Assembly (NCBI GenBank): GCA_964020155.1
Contig: OZ026550.1
Location: 1,025,001-1,089,000, forward strand
Length of the DNA stretch: 64,000 bases
DNA from: Chondrilla cf. caribensis
Taxonomy: Eukaryota; Porifera; Demospongiae; Chondrillida; Chondrillidae
Direction of reading: 5' to 3'
Under the pieces are notes generated by a model. The model made no database searches. It saw only the letters and a list, made by a program, of their open reading frames with translations, and was not told where the DNA came from. Both the position numbers and the translations under genes were made by a program. Of the stretch, positions 40,590 through 53,799 are shown in pieces; the stretch's first letter is position 1, and every line of letters starts with the position of its first letter.

Positions 40590-43500
40590 ACATGATTTGT
40601 GTAGCTCGAGGGAGAGGAGTGTCAACTTGATACTTTAAACAAATCTAACTTGGGGTGTAAGCTAAGTTATGAATCTCTTTATGTGCTCTGTAACCCTTGT
40701 TATTCAAGGTGGTGCCATGGGCAAAATTTGGTCATAGCACCATCTTGCATAGATTGTGGGAGAGGGGGCATGTCAACCTGATATTTCAAACTGATCTAGC
40801 TGGGGATGTAAGCTAAGATATGAAGCAAATCCCATCTCTTTGTGTGCTCTGTAACCCATGTTATCCAAGGTGGTGCCATGGGCAAAATTTGGTCATAGCA
40901 CCATGTCAATGTATGGGAGAGAATGGGAGAAAAACACTTTGCACCATCTTGTATAGATTGTGGGAGAGGGGATGTGTCAACATGATAATTTAAACTGATC
41001 TAGCTGGGGATGTAAGGTAAATTATGAAACAAATCCCATCTCTTTGTGTGCTCTGTAACCCATGTTATTCAAGGTGGTGTTTATTGCATACATGCATAAT
41101 ATGCATCATTATGATTCATGGACACTTACATATTTAGTCCAGTCATACCTTGGATTGGAAACTTAATCCTGAAAACTCCCTGTCTCTGTGGCTAGAGGCA
41201 CGACACTTGTTCAGGATGGCGGGCATGCTGCATGAGGGGTCAAGTCTTGGTCATTTTTTTGCTTGTCACCACGAGGCCTATAGGGAGTCAGGAGGGTGTG
41301 TATGCATCCGAAACTGTGTTGCAATTGCTGAGTTTGGTATGGACACTGGGCAGCCCTTGATGATCAGCAAAGGAATGTGAAATTAACTGAGTGATCACCA
41401 CAAGGCGTATTGTACTTATATTGGAATGTACATACAAAAGTATTATGCAATACATTATATCTGCCATATGTACACAGGGGAGAATTTTTGATCTGCGACA
41501 AAACGTATCATTGTTGCTATCAGAAGGACCGTACTAGTTCCAGAAGTGTGCCCATGCATCCGTATATGAGCTATGGTGCATCATCTGGACACTGGAGTTC
41601 CTTCAGTGACCAGCAATAGAATGTAGTATATTTATCTATGTACGTATGGGAGAGAATAGGAGAAATAATCTGATATTTCTAACAGACCTAGCTGATGGCA
41701 TGAACTAAACGCTGAAACAATTTACATCTCAATTCGTATGTGTCCTGTAATTTTCTACACTTGAGGTTGGTTAAGTATTATTTCAATGTATGGTAGATTA
41801 TAAGACGGTAAGCACCTTTTTATATTTGATATTTTAAACAGACCTAACTGGGGACATAAACTAATCTATAAAACCATTCCAATATCCATAGGTGGCCCGT
41901 AACTCCAGCTACATTTGGAGGTGCTTAATACTTTTTCAATTGCAATGTATGGGAGAGTATAGGAGAGATAACGCTAAACACCTTTTTGCATAGTGCATGG
42001 GGGAGGAGGCGTGTCAGCTTCATAATTTAAACAGACCTAGCTGATGACATGATCTAACTTATGAAACCATTCCCACCTCAATAGATGGTCTGTAACCCCA
42101 GCTACATTCAGAGGTGCATAGTACTTTTTCAGTGTATGAATGGGATAGTATAGGAGAGGCAACGCTAAGCACCTTTTTGCATAGCTCATGGTGGAGGAGG
42201 CGTGTCAGCTTTATATTCTAACCAGACCTAGCTGGGGACATGAACTAACTTATGAAACCATTCCCACCTCAATAGATGGTCCGTAACCCCAGCTACATTC
42301 GGAGGTGCTTAATATTTTTTCAATGTATGGGAGAGTATAGGAGAGAAAATGCTAAGCACCTTTTTGCATAGTGCATGGGGGAGGAGGCATGTCAGCTTGA
42401 TATTCTAACCAGACCTAGCTCGGGACATGATCTAACTTATGAAACCATTTCTACATCAATAGATGGTCCGTAACCCCAGCTACATTCGGAGGTGCATGCT
42501 TAATACTTTTTCAATGTACGTATGGGAGAATACGTAGGAGAGAAAATGCTAAGCACCTTTTTGCATAGCTCATGGTAAAAGGGGGTGTGTCAACCTGATA
42601 TTTTAGACAGACCCAGCTGGGAGTGTGAACTAACTTCTGAAATAATTTCTATTTCAATAGGTGGCCCGTAACTCCAGTTGTATTCGAAGGTGCTTAATAT
42701 TTTTTCAATGTATGTATGGGAGAGTATGGGATAAAAAACACTAAGCACCTTTTTGCATAGCTCATGGGAGAGGGGGCATGCCAACATGATATTTGAGATA
42801 GACCTAGCTGGGGACGTGAACTAACTTCTGAAATAATTTCTATCTCAATAGGTGGCTCGTAACCTCAGATACATTGGAAGGTGCTTAATATAGTTTCAAT
42901 GTATGGGAGAATATAGAAGATAAAACACTAAGCACCTTTTGCATAGCTCATGGGAGAGGGAGTGTGTCAAGTTTATTTTTTAGACAGACCTAGTTAGGGA
43001 CGTGAACTAACTTCTAAAACAATTCCCATTTCAATAAATGACCCGTAACCCCAGCTACATTGGAAGGTGCTTTATATTTTTCAATGTACGTACAGGATAA
43101 AAAATGCTGAACACCTTATTGCGTAGCTTATGGGAGAGGGGGGGCATCATGATATTTTATAGGAGCCTAGTTGTGGTCCTATTCATTGCATTCGTATTAG
43201 ATCTATGATGCATTATGTGCACACAGGAGAGGTCGTGGTGACAACCATAAAAATTGGCATTTTTTGCTTGTCACCACGAGGCCCATAGCACACTCAGGAC
43301 GGTTTGTATGCATCCAAAATTGTGTTGGTGAGTTTGGCACGGACACTGGGTAGCCCTTGGTGACCAGCAATGCGATGTCAAATCACCTGAGTTATCACCA
43401 CAAGGTGTATTACACTTATATTGAAATGTACATACAAATGTATAATGCTATGTGCCATATGGACACCTGGTAGAATTTTCATCAGCAATAAAACTCATCA

Positions 43501-45010
43501 TTTTTGTTATCAAAAGGACTGTATTAGTTCCGTACCCAGGAGTGTGTTTGTGCATTCATATTAGATCTATGATGCATTATGTGCATGCAGGAGAGGCCGT
43601 GGTGACAACCATAAAAATTGACATTTTTTTGCTTGTCACCACGAGGCCTATAGCACACTCAGGATGGTTTGTATACATCCGAAATTGTGTTGGTAAGTTT
43701 GGCACGGACACTGGGCAGCCCTTGGTGACCAGCAACCTGATGTCAAATCACCTGAGTTATCACCACAAGGCGTATTACACTTATATTGAAATGTACATAC
43801 AAATGTATAACGCTATGTGCCATATGGACACCTGAGAGAATTTTTGATGAGCAACAAAACTTATCATTTTTGTTATCAAAAGGACCGTATTAGTTCCATG
43901 AGTGTGTTCGTGCATTCGTATTAGATCTATGATGCATTATGATGCATTATGTGCACACAGGAGAGGCCGTGGTCACAAGCATAAAATTGACATTTTTTTG
44001 CTTGTCACCACGAGGCCCATAGCACACTCAGGACGGTTTGTATGCATCTTAAATTGTGTTGGTGAGTTTGGCACGGACATTGGGCAGCCCTTGGTGACCA
44101 GCAACGTGATGTCAAATCACCTGAGTTATCACCACAAGGCGTATTACACTTATATTGATATGTACATACAAATGTATAACACTATGTACCATATGGACAC
44201 CTGAGAGAATTTTTGATCAGCAACAAAACCTATCATTTTTGTTATCGAAAGGGCTGTATGAGTTCCATGAGTGTGTTCGTGCATTTGTATTAGATCTATG
44301 ATGCATTATGTGCATGCAGAAGAGGCCGTGGTGACAAGCTTAAAGTTGACATTTTTTTGCTTGTCACCACGAGGTCCATAGCACACTCAAGACGGTTTGT
44401 ATGCATCCGAAATTGTGTTGGTGAGTTTGGCACAGACACTGGGTAGCCCTTGGTGACTAGCAACATTGTGTCAAATCACCTGAGTTATCACCACAAGGCA
44501 TATTACACTTATATTGAAAGGTACATGCAATAGCCAAAATTTGGCCATAGCACCATCTTGCATAGATTGTGGGAGAGGGGGTGTGTCAACCTGATATTTT
44601 AAAGTGATCTACCTGGGGATGTAAGCTAAGCTATGAAACAATTCCCATCTGTTTGTGTTCTTTGTAGCCCTTGTTATTCAAGGTGGTGCTATGGGCAAAA
44701 TTATGGGAGAGAATGGGAGAAAAACACTTAGCACCATTTTGAATAGATTGTGGGAGAGGGGGTGTGTCAATCTGATATTTACACCAAACCCAGCTATTGA
44801 TGTAATCTTTGTTATGAAACACTTCCCATCTCTTTGTGTGCTTTGTAACCCTTGTTATTCAAAATGGTGCTATGGCCAAATTTTGGCCATAGCACCACAT
44901 CAATGTATGAGTGGGGTATAGAGTATCTATGATGGGAGAGGATGGGAGAAAAACACTTAGCACCATCTTGTATAGATCGTGGGAGAGGAAGTATATAATG
45001 TCAACCTGAT
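40590..45010. repeat. complex satellite field, block 1
   Basis: No gene seen. At least three unit types are mixed. One of about 165-200 bp contains GCTCTGTAACCCATGTTATT and TAGCACCATCTTGCATAGAT. One of about 190 bp, repeated about eight times over 41750-43110, contains TAACCCCAGCTACATTCGGA, GGTGCTTAATACTTTTTCAA and GCTAAGCACCTTTTTGCATA. One of about 360 bp, repeated four times over 43195-44520, contains TTAGATCTATGATGCATTAT, TTGCTTGTCACCACGAGGCC and TCACCACAAGGCGTATTACA. The ~360-bp units keep open frames of about 100 codons, and these frames are similar between copies. I take this as a consequence of recent copying. Confidence 0.8.
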
Positions 45011-45144
45011 ATTTTCAACTAGTCTATAGCTACTATACACACATACCTATCCATATACATACAAACACGGACATGCATATATACACACACTACATACACA
45101 TCATTAAGATTCCATACATGTTTATGGGTACACAATACAGTATA

Positions 45145-45326
45145 CAGTGGAACCTCTCTATTAAGGGCACTTTGGAACCATAATTTTAGTCCTTATTACA
45201 GAGGTTTCCTCAATTCAGAGGTCATTTAATACACTACAGCGCTACACTGGGACACAGAATGGTGTCCTTAATATTATAGAGGTTTCCACATTTCAGAGGT
45301 TTGTAATAGAGAGGTTCCATGCAGTG
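45145..45326. mobile_element. MITE, CAGTGGAACCTC family, copy 2
   Basis: TA-flanked. Left end CAGTGGAACCTCTCTATTAA; right end AATAGAGAGGTTCCATGCAGTG, with a small insertion in the terminal repeat. The interior matches 58438-58622. Confidence 0.8.
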
Positions 45327-45332
45327 TATTAA

Positions 45333-45365
45333 ATTATGATCACATGGGTATCATGTGATCATAAT
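45333..45365. repeat. perfect 14-bp inverted repeat
   Basis: ATTATGATCACATG and CATGTGATCATAAT are separated by 5 bp, directly right of the MITE. It would form a strong AT-rich hairpin or cruciform. Confidence 0.75.
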
Positions 45366-45955
45366 ATAATATACCTTATAATATTATAGTTATCCAAATC
45401 CAATTTATAATAATGATATTATGTGTGGTCAGACCATGTGATATGGGTGTGTTATTAATTGAATGTGTGTATACTATAATATTATATTCTCACATGGACT
45501 CACTCTACTATACTCACTTGTATATATTATACTATAATATTATTAATAATTATTATTATACTATAATAATATTATTATTATTATCATACTAAGTCTTGAT
45601 AATTATAATTATTAGCCACAGAATATTATATTCTATTATCTAGGTACAGCTATATTATCTACATGCATACTAAACAGACAGCGTAATATTATATTTTACA
45701 TAATAATTATTTCAAGTGGCAGAAATTGATAATTATAATTAGAATAGTAAAAAATCTGATGGGGAATGGGATAAAATATGATTGACAGGAAATAGAAAGT
45801 ACAGTTAAAAATTTGATGGATGAGGAAGATAAAATCCGATTATATTAGTATATAAAAATAGTTAAAAATCTGATTGTAGATAAGACAAAATTAGTGACAA
45901 CACAAATAAGCTGTCAGTGATTGATTGGTAAGTGTTAATGGGTATAGTCTCTTAT
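45366..45955. other. AT-rich spacer, no gene
   Basis: Very AT-rich (runs such as TATTATACTATAATATTATT) with no ORF of note. Confidence 0.5.
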
Positions 45956-47290
45956 CAAGTAGTGGGTGTGGCCTCCGATCTAGTAGGTGTGGTCCAGGGC
46001 TAGAAGATCAAGCTGGGGGTGTGGTCCAGGGCTGGAAGATCAGGTTGAGGGTGTGGTCCAAAGTTGAACAATCAAGCTAGTGGTGTGGTCCAAAGTTGAA
46101 CGATCAAGCTAGTGGTGTGGTCCAGGGTAGGTGGACTGGCTGAGGGTGTGGTACAGTGCTGGAGGATTAGATTGAGGTGTGGTCCAGGGCAGAATGATTA
46201 GGCCGAAGGTGTGGTCCAGGCAGAGTGATTAGGCCGAAGGTGTGGTCCAGGCAGAATGATTAGGACGAGAGTGTGGTCCAGTGGTAGAGGGTAAGGCAGA
46301 GGGTGTGGTCCAATGGTAGAGGATAAGGCAGAGGGTGTGGTCCAGTGGTAGAGGGTAAGGCAGAGGGTGTGGTCCAGTGGTAGAGGATAAGGCAGAGGGT
46401 GTGGTCCAGTGGTAGAGGATAAGGCAGAGGGTGTGGTCCAGTGGTAGAGGATAAGGCAGAGGGTGTGGTCCAGTGGTAGAGGATAAGGCAGAGGGTGTGG
46501 TCCAGGGCCGGACAAACAAGCTGAGAGTGTGGTCAAGGGTAGGTGGATTAGGCTGAAGGTGTGGTCCAGGAACAGATGAACGAGCTGAGGGTGTGGTCCA
46601 GGGCTGAAAGATTAGGCTGAGTGTGTGGGTGCAGTTTAGGGTAGGTAGATTAGGCTGTGTGTGTGGTCCAGGAACAGATGAACGAGCTGAGGGTGTGGTC
46701 CAGGGCAGAATGATTAGGTTGAGGGTGTGGTCCAGGGCAGAAGGATTGAGCTGAGTGTGTGGTCCAGGGCTGGAGGATTAGGCTGAGTGTGTGGTCCAGG
46801 GCTGGATGATTAAACTGAGGGTGTGGTCCAGGGCAGAAGGATTGAGCTGAGGGTGTGGTCCAGGGCTGGAGGATTAGGCTGAGGGTGTGGTCCAGGGCTG
46901 GAGGATTAGGCTGAGGGTGTGGTCCAGGGCTGGAGGATTAGGCTGAAGGTATGGTCCAGGGCTGGAGGATTAGGCTGAAGGTATGGTCCAGGGCTGAAGA
47001 TTAGGCTGAGGGTGTGGTCCAGGGCTGGAGGATTAGGCTGAAGGTATGGTCCAGGATTGGAAGATTAAGCTGAGGGTGTGGTCCAGAGTAGGTGGAGTAG
47101 GTGGACAGTGTGGTCCAGGTCAGAATGATCAGGCTGAGGGTGTGGACCAGGAACAGATAAACGAGCTGAGGGTGTGGTCCAGGGCTAAAAGATCAGGCAG
47201 AGGGTGTGGTCCAGGGCCGGAAACACAAGCTAAGGGTGTGGTCCAGGGCTGGATGATTAGGCTGTGGGTGTGGTCCAGGCCTAGAATAGG
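45956..47290. repeat. about 33-bp minisatellite, roughly forty units
   Basis: Unit GGGTGTGGTCCAGGGCTGGA followed by GGATTAGGCTGA, with a purer sub-array at 46275-46500 (AGTGGTAGAGGATAAGGCAG). The GC-skewed strand reads G-rich throughout. It lies between the satellite field and the 3' end of the ankyrin gene. Confidence 0.9.
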
Positions 47291-47554
47291 GAATCAAGGC
47301 AGTACCTTGGGGCTCCAAAACAACGATGCGATTGGGAACTGGAAATTTCATACGAGACCTTTTGTAGACTAGCCTTGATGTGGGACACCTTTGATGCTGC
47401 AGCAAATGATAATATAGAAATTCTTGCTTGGTTCAGATGTACTTGGAATCTGTGTTTGAGCCCGAGTGTATGATGTGTGTACTGTACAATTGTAGGTTTG
47501 TGTGTGCATATGCAAACAGAAGCGCATCTAGCAAGCTAGTTTGCAGGTGTATAC

Positions 47555-47560
47555 TTTATT
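47555..47560 (-). terminator. candidate poly(A) signal of the ankyrin gene
   Basis: AATAAA on the minus strand, 43 bp after the stop codon at 47603. Confidence 0.5.
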
Positions 47561-47602
47561 ACACACATCCATGTTAAATAAACAACTCAGCTTGTACTAA
47601 CC

Positions 47603-50600
47603 TCATGAATAGTTGTTGAGGTCCTCTCTCATGTCCTTACCAAGGGACTTGACATGAGGATAACCATGTTCTCCTGTTTCTATCAAGAAATCAGATATCT
47701 TCCTGATAGTGTCGAGTGAGCCGTTCTTTCTGATGTATCTGAACAGAATAGCCCTTTTGTCACTAGGTGGAGCTTTCTTTACTTCATCACGAGTGTTTTC
47801 ATCAATGATGTGATAGACTTCCCATTTGTACACTACAGCATCCGCAGGTACATACTCCATGAACCTGTCCCTGTACTTATCCATGAATGACTGTGAGGGG
47901 GTGGGAGGCACCACAGGTCCCTCCTGAGTGAAAACAAAGAGATATTCAATTCATGTGCATGTGTGGAAACAGACATTATGCAATATAACAATTAATATAA
48001 TATTATATGTATGTGTGTCATAAAAATAAAATATCGAAACAAATATATAAGTTCAAAAAGTACATATTAGGAACATTGTACATACATGGACACAAAATGT
48101 TCGTCCTAATTTAATGGGAACTCAATACAATAAAAACATATGGAAGAGTTTCCAAAGGTAGCCATCTAACATGCCAAAATTAATGTTAGGAACAGGGAGC
48201 AACGATCAAGTATAATCCCTCACCTGTGAAGGAGCTAGCTCTTCTACAATCTTGTCTATGATGTCGTCAATGGTGCTTTTCGCCTCAAATCCACTCACAG
48301 ACTCAAATAAGGCATTCCAGGACACAGTGTGACCACAGTCCACCCAATGCTCCAACATGGAATAGTAAATGTCATCATCATCATCACCCTCCTCACTGAG
48401 CTCACTCAATACTTCTTCACTGATACCCAGGAGACGGCCTACTCTCTTCCACTTTTTCTTGTCCTTAATTCTCCTCAAAAAAAGCCTATCAATGAGAACT
48501 ATAGTTGGCTTCCCCCGGAGAACCTTCTTCCTGACTTCACTACCATCATCAGCTACCTTGATTCCCAACATGGACAAAATTCTCAAAGTGGCCTGATCAC
48601 CTAATGCACATCCTCTCAGTTCTTTCAGTGACGTGAAAGCACTGATGGACTTCTCCTCTATTTCCTTTGGCAGGTCGGCCCATGCACCTGGTCCACCACC
48701 TGCTCTCTCTATGATTATAGCTATGTCACTGAAGCCAAACTGACGAGCTACATCGAGTGGACTCAGACCATTGGGAAAGAGCTCTGTAACAGTGTATCGT
48801 GTGCGTGGGTGGGAGGTGAGCTTCTCTATGAATTCTACATGAAAATGATCACCAGCACGCCATTCGACTGAAAGCAGAGAAATGTGCAAGGGATTCAACA
48901 GTTCATCCGAGATATGAAACTGATCCGGTAATGTTTTCCTATCAGTTATGAATGATAGGAAGTTCGGTATTCTGGACATTCTCTGTTGGTCAAGTGGATA
49001 TTGTGATGCAAGCATAAAATCTAGTGTATGAACATTACATGTCATAGCTGCCAAACACAAGATTTTGTTTGTGTCAAGTAGTTTATTGGCACTCAAAGCT
49101 GATATGATGCCGAGAAGACCTTCATCACTGCATTCAATTCCACATGCTGCACAGAACTGTTTTGCCCTCTCACAGTATATGTTGAACAATATAGAACTGT
49201 CACATTTCAAACTCTCTTCTACTCTCTGTAGTGTGTCTAGCAATAAAAGGTAATCGCCAAATTTCATTCTAAAGTTATCCGAGAGGTGTATATCTCCTCC
49301 AGACTTTACCAATTCCTTGAAAGTTGTGAGATTACCAAACATAGCAGCCCACATCAATGGTGTCCTTTTCTCCAATGAACAAATGTTAGCCAAACTGGAC
49401 AAATCACATACACCATCCTGAGACCCTTCATTCAATAGCAGTGACACCATATCACTGCGACCCATTGCTGTAGCATAATGTATTGGAGTTCCTAAATTAC
49501 CAGCTACCTTTGTTATTGACTTCCTTCCACCTAACCTGAGCAAGGTGTGTACTGATTCAAATTCACCAGTGAGAGTTGCAGAGTGTAAAGGAGTCCATCC
49601 ACAATTATTATCTATATTCACATCCAAACCTAGCTTTGCCAACATTTCTATCATGTCAATTTGACCATTCATAGCTGCAAAATGGACAAGACTGTTGCCT
49701 TCACCGTCCACGACATTAATCGGACAACCCTCATTCAAAAGTAAAGAGAACATATCCTTGTGACCTTTTGCTATAGCCACATGAAGTGGAGTTCCTTCAG
49801 TCTCAGCTACCTTAGTTAGTGACTTCCTTCCACCTAACCTGAGCAATGTGTGTACTGATTCAATTTGATCATTGCCAGCTGCCAAGTGTAAAGGAGTCCA
49901 TCCTTTATCATCACCTATATTAACGTCCAACCTTTTCCCTGCCAACATTTCTATCATCATGTCAATTTGACCATATAAGGCTGCATAATGGATGAGACTC
50001 ATGCCTTTATCATCCACTACATTGATAGGACAACCTTCATCAAGTAGCAAGGAGACAATATCCTTGTGTCCTCCTCCTACAGCCTGATGTAGTGGAGTTC
50101 CACCTCTGTCAGCTACCTTTGTCATCGACTTCCTTCCACCTAATCTAAGCAATGCACGCACTGATCCAAGTTGACCATAGCAAGCTGCTAAGAGTAAAGG
50201 AGTCCGACCTTCGTTATCAACTACATTCACATCCAACCCTTGCTCTGCCAAGAATTCTATCAGGTCAATGTGACCCTGCCAAGCAGCCAGATGAATTAAA
50301 CGTCTATCTATACTGTCTATGACACCAACTGGACAACCTTCATTTAACATTAAGGAGACTATGTCTTTGTGACCTCCTACTACAGCCTGATGTAGTGGAG
50401 TTCCAGCTACACCAGCCACCTTCATCATTGACTTCTTCCCACCTAACCGTAGTAATGTACGCACTGCTGCAAGATGACCATTGTAAGCTGCTGCATGCAA
50501 AGGAGTTTCACCTTCATTATCACAAATACTCACATTCAACCCTTTGCGTGAGAACATTTCTATCATGTCGATGTGACCAAATTGAGCAGCAATATGGATG

Positions 50601-52723
50601 GGACTTCTCCCTTCACTGTCCATTACATTAATCAATTCGAAACAACATGCACTCAATAAATATTGAACTACATCCTTGTGACTGTTTATAACAGCCTGAT
50701 GTAGTGGAGTTCCAGCTGTACCAGCTACCTTTGTCATTGACTTCCTTCCACCTAACCTAAGCAAAGTGCACACTGAATCAAGTGAACCCTTGGCGGTGGC
50801 AGTGTGTAAAGGAGTCTGTCCTTCATTATCACCTACATTGACATCCAACCCTTTCCCTGCCAACATTTCTATCATGCCAATTTGATCAAATGTAGTGGCA
50901 AAGTGGAGGACACTTCTACCTCTACTGTTCACTACTGTAATTGGACAGCCCTCATTCAACAACAAAGAAACTATATCCTTGTGACCTTTTGCTACAGCCT
51001 GATGTAGAGGAGTTCCTGACGTACCAGCTACCTTTGTGATTGACTCCCTCCCACCTAACTGAAGCAATGTGTGCACTGTTTCAATTTGACCATTGACAGC
51101 TGCTTCGTGTAAAGGAGTCAAACCTTCATTATCAACTACATTGACACTGAACCCTTTCCCTGCCAACATTTTTATCATGTCAATTTGACCACATGTAACA
51201 GCATAATCAAAGATGCTTCTACCTGCACCATCTAATACATCAATTGGACAACCTTCATTCACTAGCAAAGATACAATATCCTTGTGTCCTTGTCCTACAG
51301 CTTGATGTAGTGGAGTTCCACCTATACTAGCTACCTTTGTCATTGATTTCCTTCCACCTAACTTAAGCAATGTGCGCACTGTTTCAAGTTGACCACTGGT
51401 AGCTGCTATATGTAAAGGAGTGAGACCTCTATTATTAACTACATTGACACTCAACCCTTTCCCTGCCAACATTTTTATCATGTCAATTTGACCAGACTCA
51501 AGAGCATAATGGAGGACACTTGCACCTTCACTGTCCACTACATTAATAGGACAACCCTCACTCAATAGCAACAAAACTATATCCTTGTGACCACTTGCTA
51601 CAGCCTGATGTAGTGGAGTTCCCATGTTATCAGCTACCTTTGTCATTGACTTCCTTCCACGAAACCTAAGCAACATATATACCATTAGAAGATCACCCTT
51701 AGCAGCTGCATGGTGTAATAAAGTCCAAGCACCAGAATTCTGCCTATCAAAGTAATCCAATATTGCAGCAAAATCAATGTGACTTCTACTCTCACTGTCC
51801 ATTACACACATCAGGTCTTGCTCTTCACAAGGTCCTTTGATTTGCTTTAGTAGTTGAAGTGTTTCCATACAACCATGTGCAATGGCACAAATTGATGGAG
51901 TCCATCCATTGTTGTCTACTAGATCAATACGACAGCCTCTCTCGATGAGCAGTTCCACTACTTTGATCTGACCCTCACCAGCAGCACAATGGAGGATGGT
52001 TCGACCATCCTCATCAGTGAGGTCAACTGGAATACCTGAGTCTAGATATGCCTTCACTGTATCAGTGTCTCCACAGCGAGCAGCTTCAAAGACATTGCCA
52101 TATTGAAGTCTTCCAGTAAGGGAAGAATTCTTACTACCGTCCTCTGCCATAACCCTGAGACTATCATTCTTCATGGCTTGTTTCCTATTCTCAACCTGAT
52201 TCATGAGACACCCTCTGTCCATTAACAATCTGATCACCTCAACCTGACGATATGCTATAGCATGATGCACAGGTGACCAGCCATCTTCATCAGTGATGTC
52301 AACTGAGACACCTAAATCTAGATACTTCATCACTGTGGCAGTGTTCCCGTTTCGAGCCGCTTCAAAGACATACTCATGGTGCTGCTTCTCCGCAAACTTC
52401 AAAGAAGACTCGGAACACTTACTACCACACTCAGTTGTAATGTGGGGACTACTGTAACTACTATCTGCTATTTTCCTATTCCCAACACATCTCATGAGAC
52501 ACCCTCTGTCCATCAACAATCTGATCACCTCAACCTGACGATACGCTACAGCATGATGCACAGGTGACCAGCCATCTTTGTCAGTGACATCAACTGGAAC
52601 ACCTAAGTCAAGATATTCCTTTACTGTATTCGTGTCTCCACATTGGGCAGCTTTGAAGATATCTCTATTCAGCTGCTGGGATGTGTCTGTATTTGGCTGT
52701 TGCCGTTCCAATTGTTTAGCCAT
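47603..52723 (-). CDS. ankyrin-repeat, death-domain and CARD-like protein
   Basis: Two exons, 52723-48224 (4,500 bp) and 47923-47603, joined in phase 0, give 1,606 residues. The unspliced frame would stop after only five more codons (VRDYT). The 5' splice site CACAG/GTGAGG and the 3' splice site TTTCACTCAG/GAGG are strong. About residues 20-1190 are ankyrin repeats. The N-terminus has two near-identical units (DGWSPVHHA.AYRQVEVIRLL). Eight copies of a ~102-residue supra-repeat follow (LGGRKSMTKVA...GTPLHQAV..GHKDIVSLLLNEGCPI...GQIDMIEMLAGKGL.VNV). About 1405-1500 is a death domain (KKWKRVGRLLGISEEVLSEL, YYSMLEHWVDCGHTVSWNAL). The last exon (SDKRAILFRYIRKNGSLDTI, DFLIETGEHGY) looks like a CARD. 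This points to a cytosolic receptor or adaptor in innate immunity or cell-death signalling. The death domain is fairly clear; the CARD call is tentative. Confidence 0.85.
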
Positions 52724-53400
52724 TTTACTTATTCATCTGTCACGATTCTCTAACGACGTGAGTGTTATCATCCGCACTTCCTATATCGCAGGCCTGGAGT
52801 AGCTATGTGGTAAAATTACAAACTCGGTAGATTAATATATCAACATGGCGCAAACTTACTATAATTATTATGTTTCATATGAAGTGAGACATTTCTCAAT
52901 TTCACTGCTTTACTTCCAGTACATTGTGAGTATAACAGATATTCATATTGCACAACCAGATTTACTAACCGCACATAATAGGTAAACTAATTTTATCAAA
53001 TAAATTATTATAGCAACAGTATATTGTGCCTTTCTTTGCAGCAAAAAAGAAAAAAAACCAGATATTCTTCCACGAACTCCGAAATGAACGCAGGTAGGAC
53101 ATGTCAGCATCGAACCCGGAAACCAATAACTTGTGGTTTCATTGTTATGTAAACAATTGAATCAACTAATTCGGGGGCAAATCACGAGCAGTCACATGAT
53201 AATCACGCTTCTACAAGAACCGTCATTACAGAATTCGCGCAATTCGCCGTTAAAGAAGTAATATTCTCTTCTAAATTGTGTCAATAGGTAGATATAGGAT
53301 AGCGAATTACCTCGAAGATGAACGTTGAGCACTTATCGAGAGACTAACTGTACCGGTATTATCGTTGTGTAACAATGACGTAATGCTTAACGCGTGACAT
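52724..53400. other. 5' flank of the ankyrin gene
   Basis: No further coding exon seen. A CRE-like TGACGTAA lies at about 53376-53383. It also holds the first copy (52978-53090) of a direct repeat. Confidence 0.35.
52978..53090. repeat. direct repeat, copy 1 (copy 2 at 53609-53722)
   Basis: TAATTTTATCAAATAAATTA, TAGCAACAGTATATTGTGCC and ATATTCTTCCACGAACTCC recur 631 bp downstream with a few substitutions. Confidence 0.8.
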
Positions 53401-53418
53401 GCGCGTGACAAGGACACA

Positions 53419-53736
53419 TCACGGTCGAGATTCTAGTGTAGTAGATTCTTCTGGGATTCTGGTGTGTTTCTTCGAAAGATATGAAGGTATCATTACCGAG
53501 TAAATGTTCTTACAAGGTAAATCTAAATTTTCACCGTAAGGGCAGTTTATATCTATTACCGTTGTCGAGATGTCATATTTGAAATCCATTTCTCCTTCTT
53601 CATATACAATAGGTACACTAATTTTATCAAATAAATTATTATAGCAACAGTATATTGTGCCTTTCCTTGCAGCAATAAAGAAAAAAAAACATAATATTCT
53701 TCCACAAACTCCAAAACGAATTGCATTATTCATCAA
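53419..53736 (-). CDS. hypothetical 105-codon frame, unassigned
   Basis: The minus-strand frame contains VPIVYEEGEMDFKYDISTTV and DINCPYGENLDLPC and reads like normal protein. Its 5' third is the direct repeat 53609-53722. No family recognised, and no second exon found. It may be an exon or a relic. Confidence 0.2.
   Translation of the reverse strand: MMNNAIRFGVCGRILCFFFFIAARKGTIYCCYNNLFDKISVPIVYEEGEMDFKYDISTTVIDINCPYGENLDLPCKNIYSVMIPSYLSKKHTRIPEESTTLESRP
53609..53722. repeat. direct repeat, copy 2
   Basis: Second copy of 52978-53090. Confidence 0.8.
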
Positions 53737-53799
53737 CTAATAAACACAAATACAGCCTTACAAATAATAATATGCATGCACAAAACAGATGAGTGATGC

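Noticed and set aside
41410..41619. Repeated ORFs such as MYLYWNVHTKVLCN in the satellite fields (also 59485, 63674, 43902, 61626)
   Set aside because: Similar frames recur because the satellite unit is recently copied. No homology recognised, and frames are broken in several copies. Kept only as a checkable note under the satellite finding.
46198..46536. Pro/Leu/His-rich minus-strand ORFs of 96-112 codons
   Set aside because: Translation of the 33-bp minisatellite, whose period is again a multiple of three.
48206..48223. Stop of the ankyrin protein at 48206
   Set aside because: The last five codons lie past a strong 5' splice site and a phase-matched last exon exists, so the spliced model is preferred.
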